DNA of 64,000 nt from Pseudomonas frederiksbergensis (GTDB taxonomy: Bacteria; Pseudomonadota; Gammaproteobacteria; Pseudomonadales; Pseudomonadaceae): assembly GCF_003732705.1 (NCBI RefSeq), contig NZ_MOBR01000008.1, positions 1 to 64,000 of the forward strand, read 5' to 3'. The position numbers and the translations under genes are program-made. The notes under the pieces are model-generated. The model was not told the origin of the DNA, did not search any database, and worked only from the letters and a program-made list of their open reading frames with translations. Numbering within the stretch: the first letter of the stretch is position 1; each line of letters begins with the position of its first letter. This document shows, one piece after another, positions 54,214 through 63,384 of this stretch.

Positions 54214-56616
54214 ATGAAACGCGTCCTGACCGTACTTGCCTTGCTGATCGTCGCCCTCGCCATCGGGGTTGGCGGCTACCTCTACAGCAAGCAGCCAACG
54301 CGCCAGGGCCAGGTGGAGTTACAGCACCTGCAAGGTTCGGTGACCGTGCGCTACGACGAGCGCGGCGTACCGCATATCCGCGCCGAGAACGAAACCGACC
54401 TGTACCGTGCCCTCGGCTACGTGCACGCCCAGGACCGTTTGTTCCAGATGGAAGCCATGCGCCGTCTCGCCCGTGGTGAACTGGCCGAAGTCCTCGGACC
54501 GAAACTGCTGGACACCGACAAACTGTTTCGCAGCCTGCGTATCCGCGAGCGTGCCGAGAGCTATGTGGCCGGCCTCGATCGCCAGTCACCGGCGTGGAAG
54601 GCTCTGCAAGCGTATCTGGACGGGATCAACCAATATCAGGACACCCACGCCGCGCCGGCCGAGTTCGATGTGCTGGGGATCCACAAGCGCCCCTTCACTG
54701 CCGAAGACAGCATCAGCGTCGCCGGCTACATGGCCTACAGTTTTGCGGCGGCGTTTCGCACCGAACCCTTGATGACCTACGTGCGCGATCAGCTCGGCCC
54801 CGATTACCTGAACATCTTCGACCTCGACTGGCAGCCCAAAGGCGTGCTGGCCAAGGCGCGTACCAAACCGGGCCTGGCGCTGGCCGCCGCCGACTGGAAA
54901 GACCTGAACGCCCTCGCCCGTCTGAGCGAACAAACCCTGGCCGATAACGGCCTGCCGCAGTTCGAAGGCAGCAACGCCTGGGTCATCTCCGGCAACCGCA
55001 GCAAAAGCGGCAAGCCGCTGCTGGCCGGTGACCCGCACATTCGTTTCTCGGTGCCGTCGGTGTGGTACGAGGCGCAACTGTCGGCGCCGGGTTTCGAACT
55101 GTACGGGCATCATCAGGCGCTGGTGCCGTTCGCCTTTCTCGGCCACAACCTGGATTTCGGCTGGAGCCTGACCATGTTCCAGAACGACGATCTGGACCTG
55201 ATCGCCGAGAAGGTCAACCCGGACAACCCGAACCAGATCTGGTATCGCGGCAAATGGGTGGACATGGTCAACACCGAGCAGCAGATCGCCGTTAAAGGCC
55301 AGCCACCGGTAACGCTGACCCTGCGTCAGTCACCCCACGGCCCGATCATCAACGACGCGCTTGGCACCGCCGCCGGCAAGACGCCAGTCGCGATGTGGTG
55401 GGCGTTCCTCGAAACGCCGAATCCGATCCTTGAGGGTTTCTATCAGCTCAACCGCGCCGACACGTTGGCCAAGGCCCGCGCTGCCGCAGCCAAGGTTCAA
55501 GCGCCAGGGCTGAACATCGTCTACGCCAACGCCAAGGGTGATATCGGCTGGTGGGCTTCGGCCTTGCTGCCCAAACGTCCGCCCGGGGTGAAACCGGGTT
55601 TCATCCTCGACGGCAGCAGCAATCAGGCAGACAAGGAAGGCTTCTACCCGTTCAGCGCCAACCCTCAGGAAGAGAACCCGGCGCGGGGCTATATCGTCTC
55701 GGCCAACTTCCAACCCGTCTCGCCCACCGGCATGGAAATCCCCGGTTACTACAACCTCGCCGACCGTGGTCAGCAGCTCAATCGCCAGCTCAGTGACAAG
55801 AGTGTGAAGTGGGACAACGAGGCCAACCAGAAGCTGCAACTGGGCACCACCACCGCTTATGGCCCGCGTTTGCTGGCGCCGTTGCTGCCGGTATTGCGTG
55901 AGGTGGTGCGCGACCCGGCCGAACTCAAACTGGTGGAGCAACTGGCCCAGTGGCAGGGCGATTATCCGCTCAACTCCATCAGCGCCACGGTGTTCAACCA
56001 GTTCCTGTTCAATCTGACCGATGCGACGATGCGCGATGAATTGGGCAATGATTTCTTTGAAACCTTGCTCTCGACCCGAGTGATCGACGCCGCGCTACCG
56101 CGACTGGCCGCGACCGCAGATTCGCCGTGGTGGGACAACCGCAACACCCCGGCCAAGGAGACCCGCGCCGACACAGTCAAGGTCGCATGGCAGGCGAGCA
56201 TCGCGCACCTCAAGACACTCCTCGGTACTGATTTCGCGCAGTGGCAGTGGGGCAAGGTGCATACGCTGACTCACGGTCATCCGCTGGGGGCGCAGAAGCC
56301 GCTGGATCGGATTTTCAACGTCGGCCCGTTCGACGCCCCCGGCAGCCACGAAGTGCCGAACAACCTCTCGGCCAAAATCGGCCCGGCGCCGTGGCCAGTA
56401 ACGTACGGTCCCTCGACCCGGCGCCTGATCGACTTCGCCGACCCGGCCCACAGCCTGACCATCAACCCGGTTGGCCAGAGTGGCGTGCCGTTTGACAGTC
56501 ACTATGACGACCAGGCTGAGGCGTATATCGAAGGGACGTACTTGCAGGCGCATTTCAGTGATGAAGAAGTGACGGCTAATACGCGCAGTACCTTGAAGCT
56601 GTTGCCGGCGCGGTAG
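54214..56616 (+). CDS. hacB: HacB-type acyl-homoserine-lactone acylase (penicillin acylase family)
   Basis: 800 residues. N-terminal signal/anchor (VLTVLALLIVALAIGVGGYLY), an alpha subunit, a spacer ending at Gly252, and the beta chain starting at Ser253 in the sequence EGSNAWVISG. Autocatalytic cleavage before this serine makes it the N-terminal nucleophile, as in PvdQ and QuiP. The location near serA, the PHD gene and polyamine genes matches P. aeruginosa hacB (PA0305). It should hydrolyse long-chain acyl-homoserine lactones in the periplasm; other N-acyl substrates remain possible. RBS aaggagtcacc. Confidence 0.85.
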   Translation: MKRVLTVLALLIVALAIGVGGYLYSKQPTRQGQVELQHLQGSVTVRYDERGVPHIRAENETDLYRALGYVHAQDRLFQMEAMRRLARGELAEVLGPKLLDTDKLFRSLRIRERAESYVAGLDRQSPAWKALQAYLDGINQYQDTHAAPAEFDVLGIHKRPFTAEDSISVAGYMAYSFAAAFRTEPLMTYVRDQLGPDYLNIFDLDWQPKGVLAKARTKPGLALAAADWKDLNALARLSEQTLADNGLPQFEGSNAWVISGNRSKSGKPLLAGDPHIRFSVPSVWYEAQLSAPGFELYGHHQALVPFAFLGHNLDFGWSLTMFQNDDLDLIAEKVNPDNPNQIWYRGKWVDMVNTEQQIAVKGQPPVTLTLRQSPHGPIINDALGTAAGKTPVAMWWAFLETPNPILEGFYQLNRADTLAKARAAAAKVQAPGLNIVYANAKGDIGWWASALLPKRPPGVKPGFILDGSSNQADKEGFYPFSANPQEENPARGYIVSANFQPVSPTGMEIPGYYNLADRGQQLNRQLSDKSVKWDNEANQKLQLGTTTAYGPRLLAPLLPVLREVVRDPAELKLVEQLAQWQGDYPLNSISATVFNQFLFNLTDATMRDELGNDFFETLLSTRVIDAALPRLAATADSPWWDNRNTPAKETRADTVKVAWQASIAHLKTLLGTDFAQWQWGKVHTLTHGHPLGAQKPLDRIFNVGPFDAPGSHEVPNNLSAKIGPAPWPVTYGPSTRRLIDFADPAHSLTINPVGQSGVPFDSHYDDQAEAYIEGTYLQAHFSDEEVTANTRSTLKLLPAR

Positions 56617-56639
56617 GTTTTTGGTGGCCGGGCTGACGC

Positions 56640-56704
56640 CTTCGCGGGCAAGCCTCGCTCCTACGGACGGTGATATCTGTAGGAGCGAGGCTTGCCCGCG
56701 AAGA
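56640..56704. repeat. REP doublet A10 (gcgggcaagc type)
   Basis: Complete short-spacer pair between convergent hacB and AraC-family genes. Confidence 0.85.
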
Positions 56705-56726
56705 GGCCATCACTGACACCAAAAAT

Positions 56727-57632
56727 CTAAATCCCCCGCCGCACCCTCCCCGGCGCCTCCCCATAAATCTCCTTGAATTTCTTGCTGAACGCCGCTTGGG
56801 ACTGATACCCCACCTGCAACGCAATATCACTCAACCCCAAATGCGACTGCCCCAACAAACTGAACGCCAATTCCATCCGCACCTGCGTCAGCAACACCCA
56901 CGGTGACACCCCCGCCACCTTCACAAACGCCCGCATGAACGTGGCCCGGGACATGCTCGCCGTTTCGGCCAGGCTTTCGATGGTCCACTCATGGGCCGGA
57001 TCGGCCAGCATCGCCTGCCAGGCGCGGCCCAGGCGTTTGTCGCCGAGTAACGCCAGGGTGCCGCTGGCCGGTCCGAGGGTGGCCAGATGCGCCCGCAGCA
57101 TCAGGGTGAACAACGCCTGGGACAATGCGTCGAGCAAGAACTTCGCCCCCGCCTGATTGCCTTCCGCCTCACCGCGCAACACCGCGACCAACGCCGGCAA
57201 TGGTCCATTGGCCGGCAGCGCGCCGCTGGGAATCACCAAATACGCAGGCAGTGAGGCAAACAGCAGCGAGGCGCGGTTGTAATGAAACGTCCCGCAGAGC
57301 ATGTCCAGATCAGCGCTGGCACTGCCGATGCGGTGCACCGGCAACGCACCACCGTGGATGATCTTCTGCGCTGTCGGCGCGACAGTTTTTCCGGGGCTGT
57401 GGATCACATGGGGCGTGCCGCCGGGCAGCAGCAAAATGTCGCCGGCGCGCATGGGCAGGCGCTGGCCGTCGGGAAATTCCACGCGGCACTCGCCCGCCAG
57501 CACGATGTGATAAGGCGCCATCCCCAACGCTTGTTGTTCGTGGGCCAGCGCCCAGTCGCCCTGGAATTGGCAGCGCAAATCCAGGCTGCCGCGAACATTG
57601 GCCAGGGTGATGAGTTTATCGATCGGATTCAT
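56727..57632 (-). CDS. AraC-family regulator with cupin sensor domain
   Basis: 301 residues. The N-terminal half is a cupin-type effector domain (about residues 25-150; LPMRAGDILLLPGGTPHVI), the C-terminal half two helix-turn-helix motifs (WTIESLAETASMSRATFMRAF and LGLSDIALQVGYQSQAAFSKKFK). It is divergent from the AhpD-like gene at 57743 with 110 bases between them, the usual layout for a regulator and its target. Start MNPIDKLITLAN at 57632. The signal is unknown; an electrophile or peroxide is plausible because of the target. Confidence 0.86.
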   Translation of the reverse strand: MNPIDKLITLANVRGSLDLRCQFQGDWALAHEQQALGMAPYHIVLAGECRVEFPDGQRLPMRAGDILLLPGGTPHVIHSPGKTVAPTAQKIIHGGALPVHRIGSASADLDMLCGTFHYNRASLLFASLPAYLVIPSGALPANGPLPALVAVLRGEAEGNQAGAKFLLDALSQALFTLMLRAHLATLGPASGTLALLGDKRLGRAWQAMLADPAHEWTIESLAETASMSRATFMRAFVKVAGVSPWVLLTQVRMELAFSLLGQSHLGLSDIALQVGYQSQAAFSKKFKEIYGEAPGRVRRGI

Positions 57633-57742
57633 TTGAGCGCATCGAGGAAATGACTGAGCGGATCGAACAAACCCGAACCGCGCCAAAGGGCAAAACTGAG
57701 CGTGTCGAAACAGTACACCCAACCCGCTCAGGAGTTAATGCA

Positions 57743-58084
57743 ATGTTCAATAACTGGTCCGAACTGCTGCCCACCATCCAGAAAGCCTTTGGCGCACTGG
57801 GCAAGAGCAACCCGAAAATGGTCAAGGCCTACATGGCCCTCGGCGAAGCCGCCGCGGAAAACGAGGTGCTGGATGCCAAGACTCGCGAACTGATCTCCAT
57901 CGCGGTGGCGATCACTACCCGTTGTGATGGTTGTATCGCGGCGCATACCGATGCGGCGATCAAGGCTGGCGCCAGCCGCGAGGAAGTGGCGGCGACACTG
58001 GCCACGGCGATTTCACTGAATGCCGGAGCGGCGTACATCTACTCGCTGCGTACGCTGGAGGCGTATGACTCACTGAAAGGTTGA
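57743..58084 (+). CDS. AhpD-like carboxymuconolactone decarboxylase-family protein
   Basis: 113 residues, one CMD domain. The redox pair is in TRCDGCIAAHTDAAI (CxxC plus His), as in AhpD alkylhydroperoxidases; the catalytic glutamate region EVLDAKTRELISIAVA precedes it. It probably reduces peroxides or takes part in thiol stress defence. The start at 57743 has caggagtta upstream. Divergent from the AraC-type regulator. Confidence 0.86.
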   Translation: MFNNWSELLPTIQKAFGALGKSNPKMVKAYMALGEAAAENEVLDAKTRELISIAVAITTRCDGCIAAHTDAAIKAGASREEVAATLATAISLNAGAAYIYSLRTLEAYDSLKG

Positions 58085-58092
58085 GTCGCTGA

Positions 58093-58199
58093 GATCGTTC
58101 CCACGCTCTGCGTGGGAATGCCGCCATGGACGCTCCGCGTCCGCCTTTGGGACGCGGAGCGTCCCGGGATGCATTCCCACGCAGAGCGTGGGAACGATC
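58093..58199. repeat. REP doublet B8 (gttcccacgc type)
   Basis: Complete doublet between convergent AhpD-like and GlxA-like genes. Confidence 0.85.
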
Positions 58200-58203
58200 A
58201 GCG

Positions 58204-59169
58204 TTAGACCATCGCTGTGAAGTTCAGCCTGAACTGCTGCGGAGTCACGCCCAGTCGGCGGTTGAACACGCTGCGCATGTGCTGCGCATCTCGAAATCCA
58301 CATTGATACGCCACCGTCTTCAGCGGCGATTTGGTGCTTTCCAACAACACCCGCGCTGCATCCACCCGCGCCCGCTCGACAAACTCCGCTGGGGTGACCT
58401 TGGCTTCCTTGGCAAACACCCGTGAAAAGTTGCGTGCGCTCATGTTCGCTGCGTTGGCCAGGTCGGCGAGTGCCAGGTCGCCGGTCAGGTTGGCGAGCAC
58501 GTAGAGCTGCACCAGCGCTACCGCCGAGGTCGGTTCGGCATGGGGCGTGAGGAACGGGCTGAACTGCGATTGCCCGCCCGAGCGCTGGGTGAACACCACC
58601 AGACGCTTGGCGACGCTGAGCGCGACTTCCGGGCCGTGATCGCGCCCCAGCAGGTACAGCGACAGATCGATCCCCGCCGTCACCCCGGCCGAGGTGTAGA
58701 GCTCGCCGTCCTGCACGTACAAACGATCCGCCTCCACCTGGGTCGATGGACACAACGCCGCCAATGCCACCGCATCGCCCCAATGGGTGGTGACGGTCCG
58801 GCCTTCGAGCAAACCCGCCCGGGCCAGCATGAACGCGCCGTTGCAGATCGAACCAAAGCGCTGCGCCCGCACGCAGGCATCCCGCAGCCAGGTGTCGAAC
58901 GTCGCACCGAAATTCAGGAACGGCAACTGCGGCCCGCCGGCCACCAGCAGCAAGTCATAAGCGTCCAGCGCTTCGCTGAAATGCCGATGCGCGTTCAAGG
59001 ACAGACCGTTGGAACACGGCATCACCCCGCGCTCGATACCGATCACTTCCAGCCGATAGTGATCCTGCGGCGCGAGGAAGCGATTGGCTTCGGAGAACAC
59101 ATCCATGGGGCCGGTGACGTCCAGGGACTGCACACCGGAAAACACCACGATGGCGACGGTTTTTTGCAT
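58204..59169 (-). CDS. GlxA-type regulator (DJ-1/PfpI domain plus AraC DNA-binding domain)
   Basis: 321 residues. The N-terminal DJ-1/PfpI-like sensor (about residues 1-185) includes the elbow ICNGAFMLARAGLLEGRTVTTHW with its cysteine; the C-terminal AraC domain has two helix-turn-helix motifs (ALADLANAANMSARNFSRVF and PLKTVAYQCGFRDAQHMRSVF). Members regulate carnitine, choline, arginine or nitrile metabolism. It is divergent from the HD-domain gene at 59484 with a 314-base gap, and therefore a likely regulator of that gene. Confidence 0.85.
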   Translation of the reverse strand: MQKTVAIVVFSGVQSLDVTGPMDVFSEANRFLAPQDHYRLEVIGIERGVMPCSNGLSLNAHRHFSEALDAYDLLLVAGGPQLPFLNFGATFDTWLRDACVRAQRFGSICNGAFMLARAGLLEGRTVTTHWGDAVALAALCPSTQVEADRLYVQDGELYTSAGVTAGIDLSLYLLGRDHGPEVALSVAKRLVVFTQRSGGQSQFSPFLTPHAEPTSAVALVQLYVLANLTGDLALADLANAANMSARNFSRVFAKEAKVTPAEFVERARVDAARVLLESTKSPLKTVAYQCGFRDAQHMRSVFNRRLGVTPQQFRLNFTAMV

Positions 59170-59220
59170 GGTTCGAAACGCCCTCAATCAATCAACGCTT
59201 GCCTGTGGCAAACACAAAAC

Positions 59221-59314
59221 CTGTGGGAGCGAGCTTGCTCGCGATAGCGGTCTTTCAGTCAACATCTCTATCAACTGACACGGCCTCATCGCGAGCAAGC
59301 TCGCTCCCACAGGG
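59221..59314. repeat. REP doublet A11 (gctcgcgat variant)
   Basis: ctgtgggagcgagcttgctcgcg and its inverted partner, in the 314-base gap (59170-59483) between the GlxA-like and HD-domain genes. Beyond it (59320-59483) I see only a plausible promoter region and no coding sequence. Confidence 0.82.
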
Positions 59315-59483
59315 ACCGCGCCTGAGTTCCAACCCTAGCCAATCCGCGCCCAACAAGCGAGGTTGGCGCGATATGCATGCTCATTGGCCGGGATCGCAGC
59401 CATGCATCGATTGTCCGGTTCCGGGTGCGGGAACAGACTTTACCCATCAGCGCCGCCACGGCGTTCCCCACGAGGAAAGCACC

Positions 59484-60125
59484 ATGAGCAGCATCATTGC
59501 CGGTATCAAAATCCCCGATAGCGCATTGGCCAAGGCCACCACCGAATACATTCGCGACGTCGAATCCGACCTGCTGTTCCACCACTCGCGCCGGGTCTTT
59601 CTGTTCGGCGCGTTGAGCGGTGAACGCAAACAACTGGCCTACAACCCGGAGTTGCTCTACGTCGGCGCGATGTTCCACGACCTGGGTCTGGTGGAAGGTC
59701 AACGCAGCGACAATGAGCGGTTTGAAGTCGACAGCGCGAATGCGGCCAAGGCATTCCTCAAGCCTTTCGGGTTGAGCGACGACGATATCGAACAGGTGTG
59801 GTTGTCGATTGCGTTGCACACCACGCCAGGCGTGCCGCAACATCTGCGGCCGAATGTGGCGCTGGTCACGGCCGGTGTCGAGATGGATGTGTTGGGTATC
59901 GATTACGCGGCGTTCCCGACAGAACAACGTGAGGCGGTGGTACACGCCCATCCGCGTGGCGAAGGGTTCAAGGAATGCATCCTGTGTGCGTTCGCCAATG
60001 GTTTCAAACACAAGCCGGACACTACGTTTGGCACGGTGAACGCCGATGTGCTGGTGGACAGCGAGCCAGGGTTCAAGCCGATGAACTTTGTCGAGATCAT
60101 CCGCAAATCCCCTTGGATTGCCTGA
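59484..60125 (+). CDS. Cyanamide-hydratase-like HD-domain protein
   Basis: 213 residues. Metal ligands of an HD hydrolase are visible: HHSRRVFLFG (first His), FHDLGLVEG (HD pair) and a later LHTTPG histidine. The order, and the RFEVDSANAAKAFL segment, resemble yeast Ddi2/Ddi3 and fungal cyanamide hydratases. It may hydrate cyanamide or a nitrile-like compound. RBS cgaggaaagc before the ATG at 59484. Divergent from the GlxA-type regulator. The substrate is inferred only from resemblance. Confidence 0.75.
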   Translation: MSSIIAGIKIPDSALAKATTEYIRDVESDLLFHHSRRVFLFGALSGERKQLAYNPELLYVGAMFHDLGLVEGQRSDNERFEVDSANAAKAFLKPFGLSDDDIEQVWLSIALHTTPGVPQHLRPNVALVTAGVEMDVLGIDYAAFPTEQREAVVHAHPRGEGFKECILCAFANGFKHKPDTTFGTVNADVLVDSEPGFKPMNFVEIIRKSPWIA

Positions 60126-60130
60126 AAACA

Positions 60131-60224
60131 ACTGTGGGAGCGAGCCTGCTCGCGAAGAGGCCCAGTCAGTCGACGAAGATGTCGACTGGTAGACCGCTTT
60201 CGCGAGCAGGCTCGCTCCCACAGG
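60131..60224. repeat. REP doublet A12 (gctcgcgaag variant)
   Basis: ctgtgggagcgagcctgctcgcg with inverted partner; immediately followed by a B-type doublet. An inner gtcgac palindromic segment lies in the spacer. Confidence 0.82.
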
Positions 60225-60244
60225 GATTTGGTTGGCCACGAAAT

Positions 60245-60355
60245 GATTGTTCCCACGCTCTGCGTGGGAATGCAGCCCGGGACGCTCCGCGTCCCATCAA
60301 GAGCCGAACGCGGAGCGTCCGAAGAGGCATTCCCACGCGGAGCGTGGGAACGATC
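60245..60355. repeat. REP doublet B9 (gttcccacgc type)
   Basis: Complete doublet next to A12, just behind the potI stop codon. The only place in this window where both REP families sit side by side. Confidence 0.85.
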
Positions 60356-60364
60356 ATCCGTGGA

Positions 60365-61255
60365 TCAAGCCGCTTCTGGCGCCTGCGCCCGACGCACATC
60401 CGGTTGCTTCCAGGAATCGGCAGCGCCTTCTTCGATCGCTTGCTGGATGGCACGCTTGCGGCTTTCTTCGGCGCGGCGGCTGAAGAACCAGACCAGGAAG
60501 GTCACGATCGACACCGCCAGCAGAATCAGACTGGCCACGGCGTTGATCTCCGGCTTCACGCCCAGACGCACCGCCGAGAACACTTCCATCGGCAGGGTCG
60601 TCGAACCCGGACCCGACACGAAGCTCGCCAGTACCAAGTCATCCAGCGACAAGGCAAACGACATCATCCCGCCCGCCGCCAGCGATGGCGCGATCATCGG
60701 AATGGTGATCAGGAAGAATACCTTCCACGGCCGCGCACCGAGGTCCATGGCCGCTTCTTCGATGGACAGGTCCAGCTCACGCAAGCGCGCCGACACCACC
60801 ACCGCCACATACGCCGCACAGAACGTGGTGTGGGCGATCCAGATCGTGACGATGCCGCGTTCCTGTGGCCAACCGATCATCTGCGCCATGGCCACGAACA
60901 GCAGCAACAGCGACAGACCGGTGATCACTTCCGGCATCACCAACGGCGCGGTGACCAAACCACCGAACAGCGTGCGACCCTTGAAACGGGTGATCCGGGT
61001 CAGCACGAACGCCGCCAGAGTACCGAGCGCCACAGCGGCAATCGCGGTGTAGCAGGCGATTTCCAGCGAGCGCACCACCGAGCCCATCAGTTGGGTGTTG
61101 TCGAGCAGGCCGACGTACCACTTGATCGACCAGCCGCCCCACACCGTCACCAGTTTCGAGGCGTTGAACGAGTAGATCACCAGGATCAGCATCGGCGCAT
61201 AGATGAACAGCAGACCCAGTACCAGCATCAGACTGGAGAAACGGAAGTTCTTCAT
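60365..61255 (-). CDS. potI: Polyamine ABC transporter permease PotI/SpuH
   Basis: 296 residues, six membrane segments, with the EAA loop EEAAMDLGARPWKVFFLITIPMIAPSL. A soluble C-terminal extension (RRAEESRKRAIQQAIEEG) is typical of pseudomonad PotI. Overlaps potH by four bases. With the other pot genes it imports putrescine or spermidine; in P. aeruginosa the equivalent is spuH next to hacB. Confidence 0.9.
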   Translation of the reverse strand: MKNFRFSSLMLVLGLLFIYAPMLILVIYSFNASKLVTVWGGWSIKWYVGLLDNTQLMGSVVRSLEIACYTAIAAVALGTLAAFVLTRITRFKGRTLFGGLVTAPLVMPEVITGLSLLLLFVAMAQMIGWPQERGIVTIWIAHTTFCAAYVAVVVSARLRELDLSIEEAAMDLGARPWKVFFLITIPMIAPSLAAGGMMSFALSLDDLVLASFVSGPGSTTLPMEVFSAVRLGVKPEINAVASLILLAVSIVTFLVWFFSRRAEESRKRAIQQAIEEGAADSWKQPDVRRAQAPEAA

Positions 61256-62172
61256 TCTTTACCCTCCATTTCCTTGGCCTGACTGCGGTTGAACAGGATG
61301 ATCGGCACAATCAGGATCGCCAGCATCACCACCGCCAGGGCAGACGCCACCGGCCAGTCGCGGTTGTTGAAGAATTCTTGCCAGAGCACTTTACCGATCA
61401 TCAGGGTTTCCGGACCGCCGAGCAGTTCCGGGATTACGAACTCACCCACTACCGGAATGAACACCAGCATGCAGCCGGCGACGATGCCGTTTTTCGACAG
61501 CGGAATGGTGATTTTCCAGAAGCTGTTGAAAGTGCTCGAACCGAGGTCCGATGCGGCTTCCAGCAGGCTGTAGTCGTGCTTCACCAGGTTGGCGTAGAGC
61601 GGCAGGATCATGAACGGCAGATAGGAATAAACGACGCCGATATACACCGCGAGGTTGGTGTTGAGAATCTGCAGTGGTTCGTTGATCCAGCCCATGGTCA
61701 TCAGGAAACCGTTGAGCAAGCCGTTGTTGCTGAGGATGCCCATCCACGCGTAAACGCGGATCAGGATCGCGGTCCAGGTCGGCATCATGATCAGCAGCAC
61801 CAGCACCGTTTGCAGCTCTTTACGGGCGCTGGCGATGGCGTAGGCCATCGGGTAGCCGATCAGCAGGCACAGCACGGTGCTGATCAGCGCCATCTTCAGC
61901 GAGCCGAGATACGCAGCGATGTACAACTCGTCGTCGCCGAGCATCGCGTAGTTGCCCAGGTTCAACAGCACCTGGAGCTTCTGGTCGATAAAGCTGTAAA
62001 TCTCGGTGTACGGCGGGATGGCCACGTCGGCTTCGGCGAAGCTGATCTTCAGGACGATGAAGAACGGCAGCATGAAAAACATGAACAGCCAAATGAACGG
62101 AACCCCGATGACCAGTTGGCGGCCACCGGGAATTATTCGATTGAGGCGGCGTTTGAATTTGCGCATGTTCAT
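61252..62172 (-). CDS. potH: Polyamine ABC transporter permease PotH/SpuG
   Basis: 306 residues, six membrane segments. The EAA loop is LLEAASDLGSSTFNSFWKITIPLSKNG. The N-terminus carries a charged stretch before the first helix (RLVIGVPFIWLFMFFMLPFFIV), as usual for PotH. Overlaps potG by four bases and potI by four, so translation is coupled along the operon. Confidence 0.92.
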   Translation of the reverse strand: MNMRKFKRRLNRIIPGGRQLVIGVPFIWLFMFFMLPFFIVLKISFAEADVAIPPYTEIYSFIDQKLQVLLNLGNYAMLGDDELYIAAYLGSLKMALISTVLCLLIGYPMAYAIASARKELQTVLVLLIMMPTWTAILIRVYAWMGILSNNGLLNGFLMTMGWINEPLQILNTNLAVYIGVVYSYLPFMILPLYANLVKHDYSLLEAASDLGSSTFNSFWKITIPLSKNGIVAGCMLVFIPVVGEFVIPELLGGPETLMIGKVLWQEFFNNRDWPVASALAVVMLAILIVPIILFNRSQAKEMEGKE

Positions 62173-63311
62173 GAGCGAAGTACCACGCCGCTGTCGTCTT
62201 CCCAGTACACGTAGACCTGATCGCCCCAGGTCGGACGCTGGCCACGGCGCTCGGCGTTGGCGACGAAGGACTGCACAAGCTTGCCGCTCGGCAATTCGAC
62301 GTAGAACACCGAGTGACCGCCGAGGTAGGCGATGTCATGCACCTTGCCGCTGGACCAGTTGTACTCGCAGGTCGGCATTTCGGCGGTGACCAGCAGTTTC
62401 TCCGGACGGATCGCGTAGGTGACGGATTTGTCCTGCACCGAAGTGCTGATGCCGTGGCCGACGTAGATCTGCCGATCCAGGTCTTTGCAGGTGATGGTCG
62501 CGTGGCCTTCGGCGTCGTCGATCACTTCGCCTTCGAAGATGTTGACGTTGCCGATGAACTCGCAAACCAAACGGCTGGTCGGGGTTTCGTAGATGTCGAT
62601 CGGGCTGCCGATCTGGGCGATCCAGCCCAAGTGCATGATTGCGATGCGCTCGGCCATGGTCATGGCTTCTTCCTGGTCGTGGGTCACCATGACGCAGGTT
62701 ACGCCGACGCGCTCGATGATCTCCACCAGCTCCAGCTGCATTTGCGAACGCAGTTTTTTATCCAGCGCACCCATCGGTTCGTCGAGCAGCAACAGCTTCG
62801 GCCGCTTGGCCAGCGAACGGGCCAGGGCCACACGCTGACGCTGGCCGCCGGACAACTGATGCGGCTTGCGCTTGGCGTACTGGGTCATCTGAACCAGCTT
62901 GAGCATGTCCGCGACACGGGCATCGACTTCAGCGGCGGGGATCTTGTCCTGCTTGAGGCCGAAGGCGATGTTCTGCGCCACGGTCATGTGCGGGAACAGC
63001 GCATAGGACTGGAACATCATGTTGATCGGTCGCTCGTACGGCGGCATCTCGGTGATGTCGACGCCGTCGAGGTAAATGCGCCCCTCCGTGGGCCGTTCAA
63101 ACCCTGCGAGCATGCGCAGCAAGGTGGATTTGCCCGATCCCGAGCCGCCGAGCAGGGCGAAGATCTCGCCTTTCTTGATTTCCAGGGACACGTCGTCCAC
63201 GGCAATCGTCTCGTCGAACTTCTTCGTGACCCGGTCGATTTTGACCAACACCTGTTTCGGTGATTGGTCGCCCTCGAGGGCTTTCTTATAGGCGCCGGAG
63301 GCAACTGCCAT
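62169..63311 (-). CDS. potG: Polyamine ABC transporter ATP-binding protein PotG/SpuF
   Basis: 380 residues. Walker A GGSGSGKSTLLRM, signature LSGGQRQRVALARSL, Walker B LLLLDEPMGALD, switch histidine in VTHDQEEA, and a C-terminal TOBE domain (about residues 290-380). It powers uptake through PotH and PotI. The gene follows potF with a 73-base gap. Confidence 0.93.
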   Translation of the reverse strand: MAVASGAYKKALEGDQSPKQVLVKIDRVTKKFDETIAVDDVSLEIKKGEIFALLGGSGSGKSTLLRMLAGFERPTEGRIYLDGVDITEMPPYERPINMMFQSYALFPHMTVAQNIAFGLKQDKIPAAEVDARVADMLKLVQMTQYAKRKPHQLSGGQRQRVALARSLAKRPKLLLLDEPMGALDKKLRSQMQLELVEIIERVGVTCVMVTHDQEEAMTMAERIAIMHLGWIAQIGSPIDIYETPTSRLVCEFIGNVNIFEGEVIDDAEGHATITCKDLDRQIYVGHGISTSVQDKSVTYAIRPEKLLVTAEMPTCEYNWSSGKVHDIAYLGGHSVFYVELPSGKLVQSFVANAERRGQRPTWGDQVYVYWEDDSGVVLRS

Positions 63312-63384
63312 TTACGAAACTCCCAGAAAAAAAGAGTGCAGTTCGCCCGAGGTGGGCCAACCTTGGATAGTTTGAGCCTTGAAG

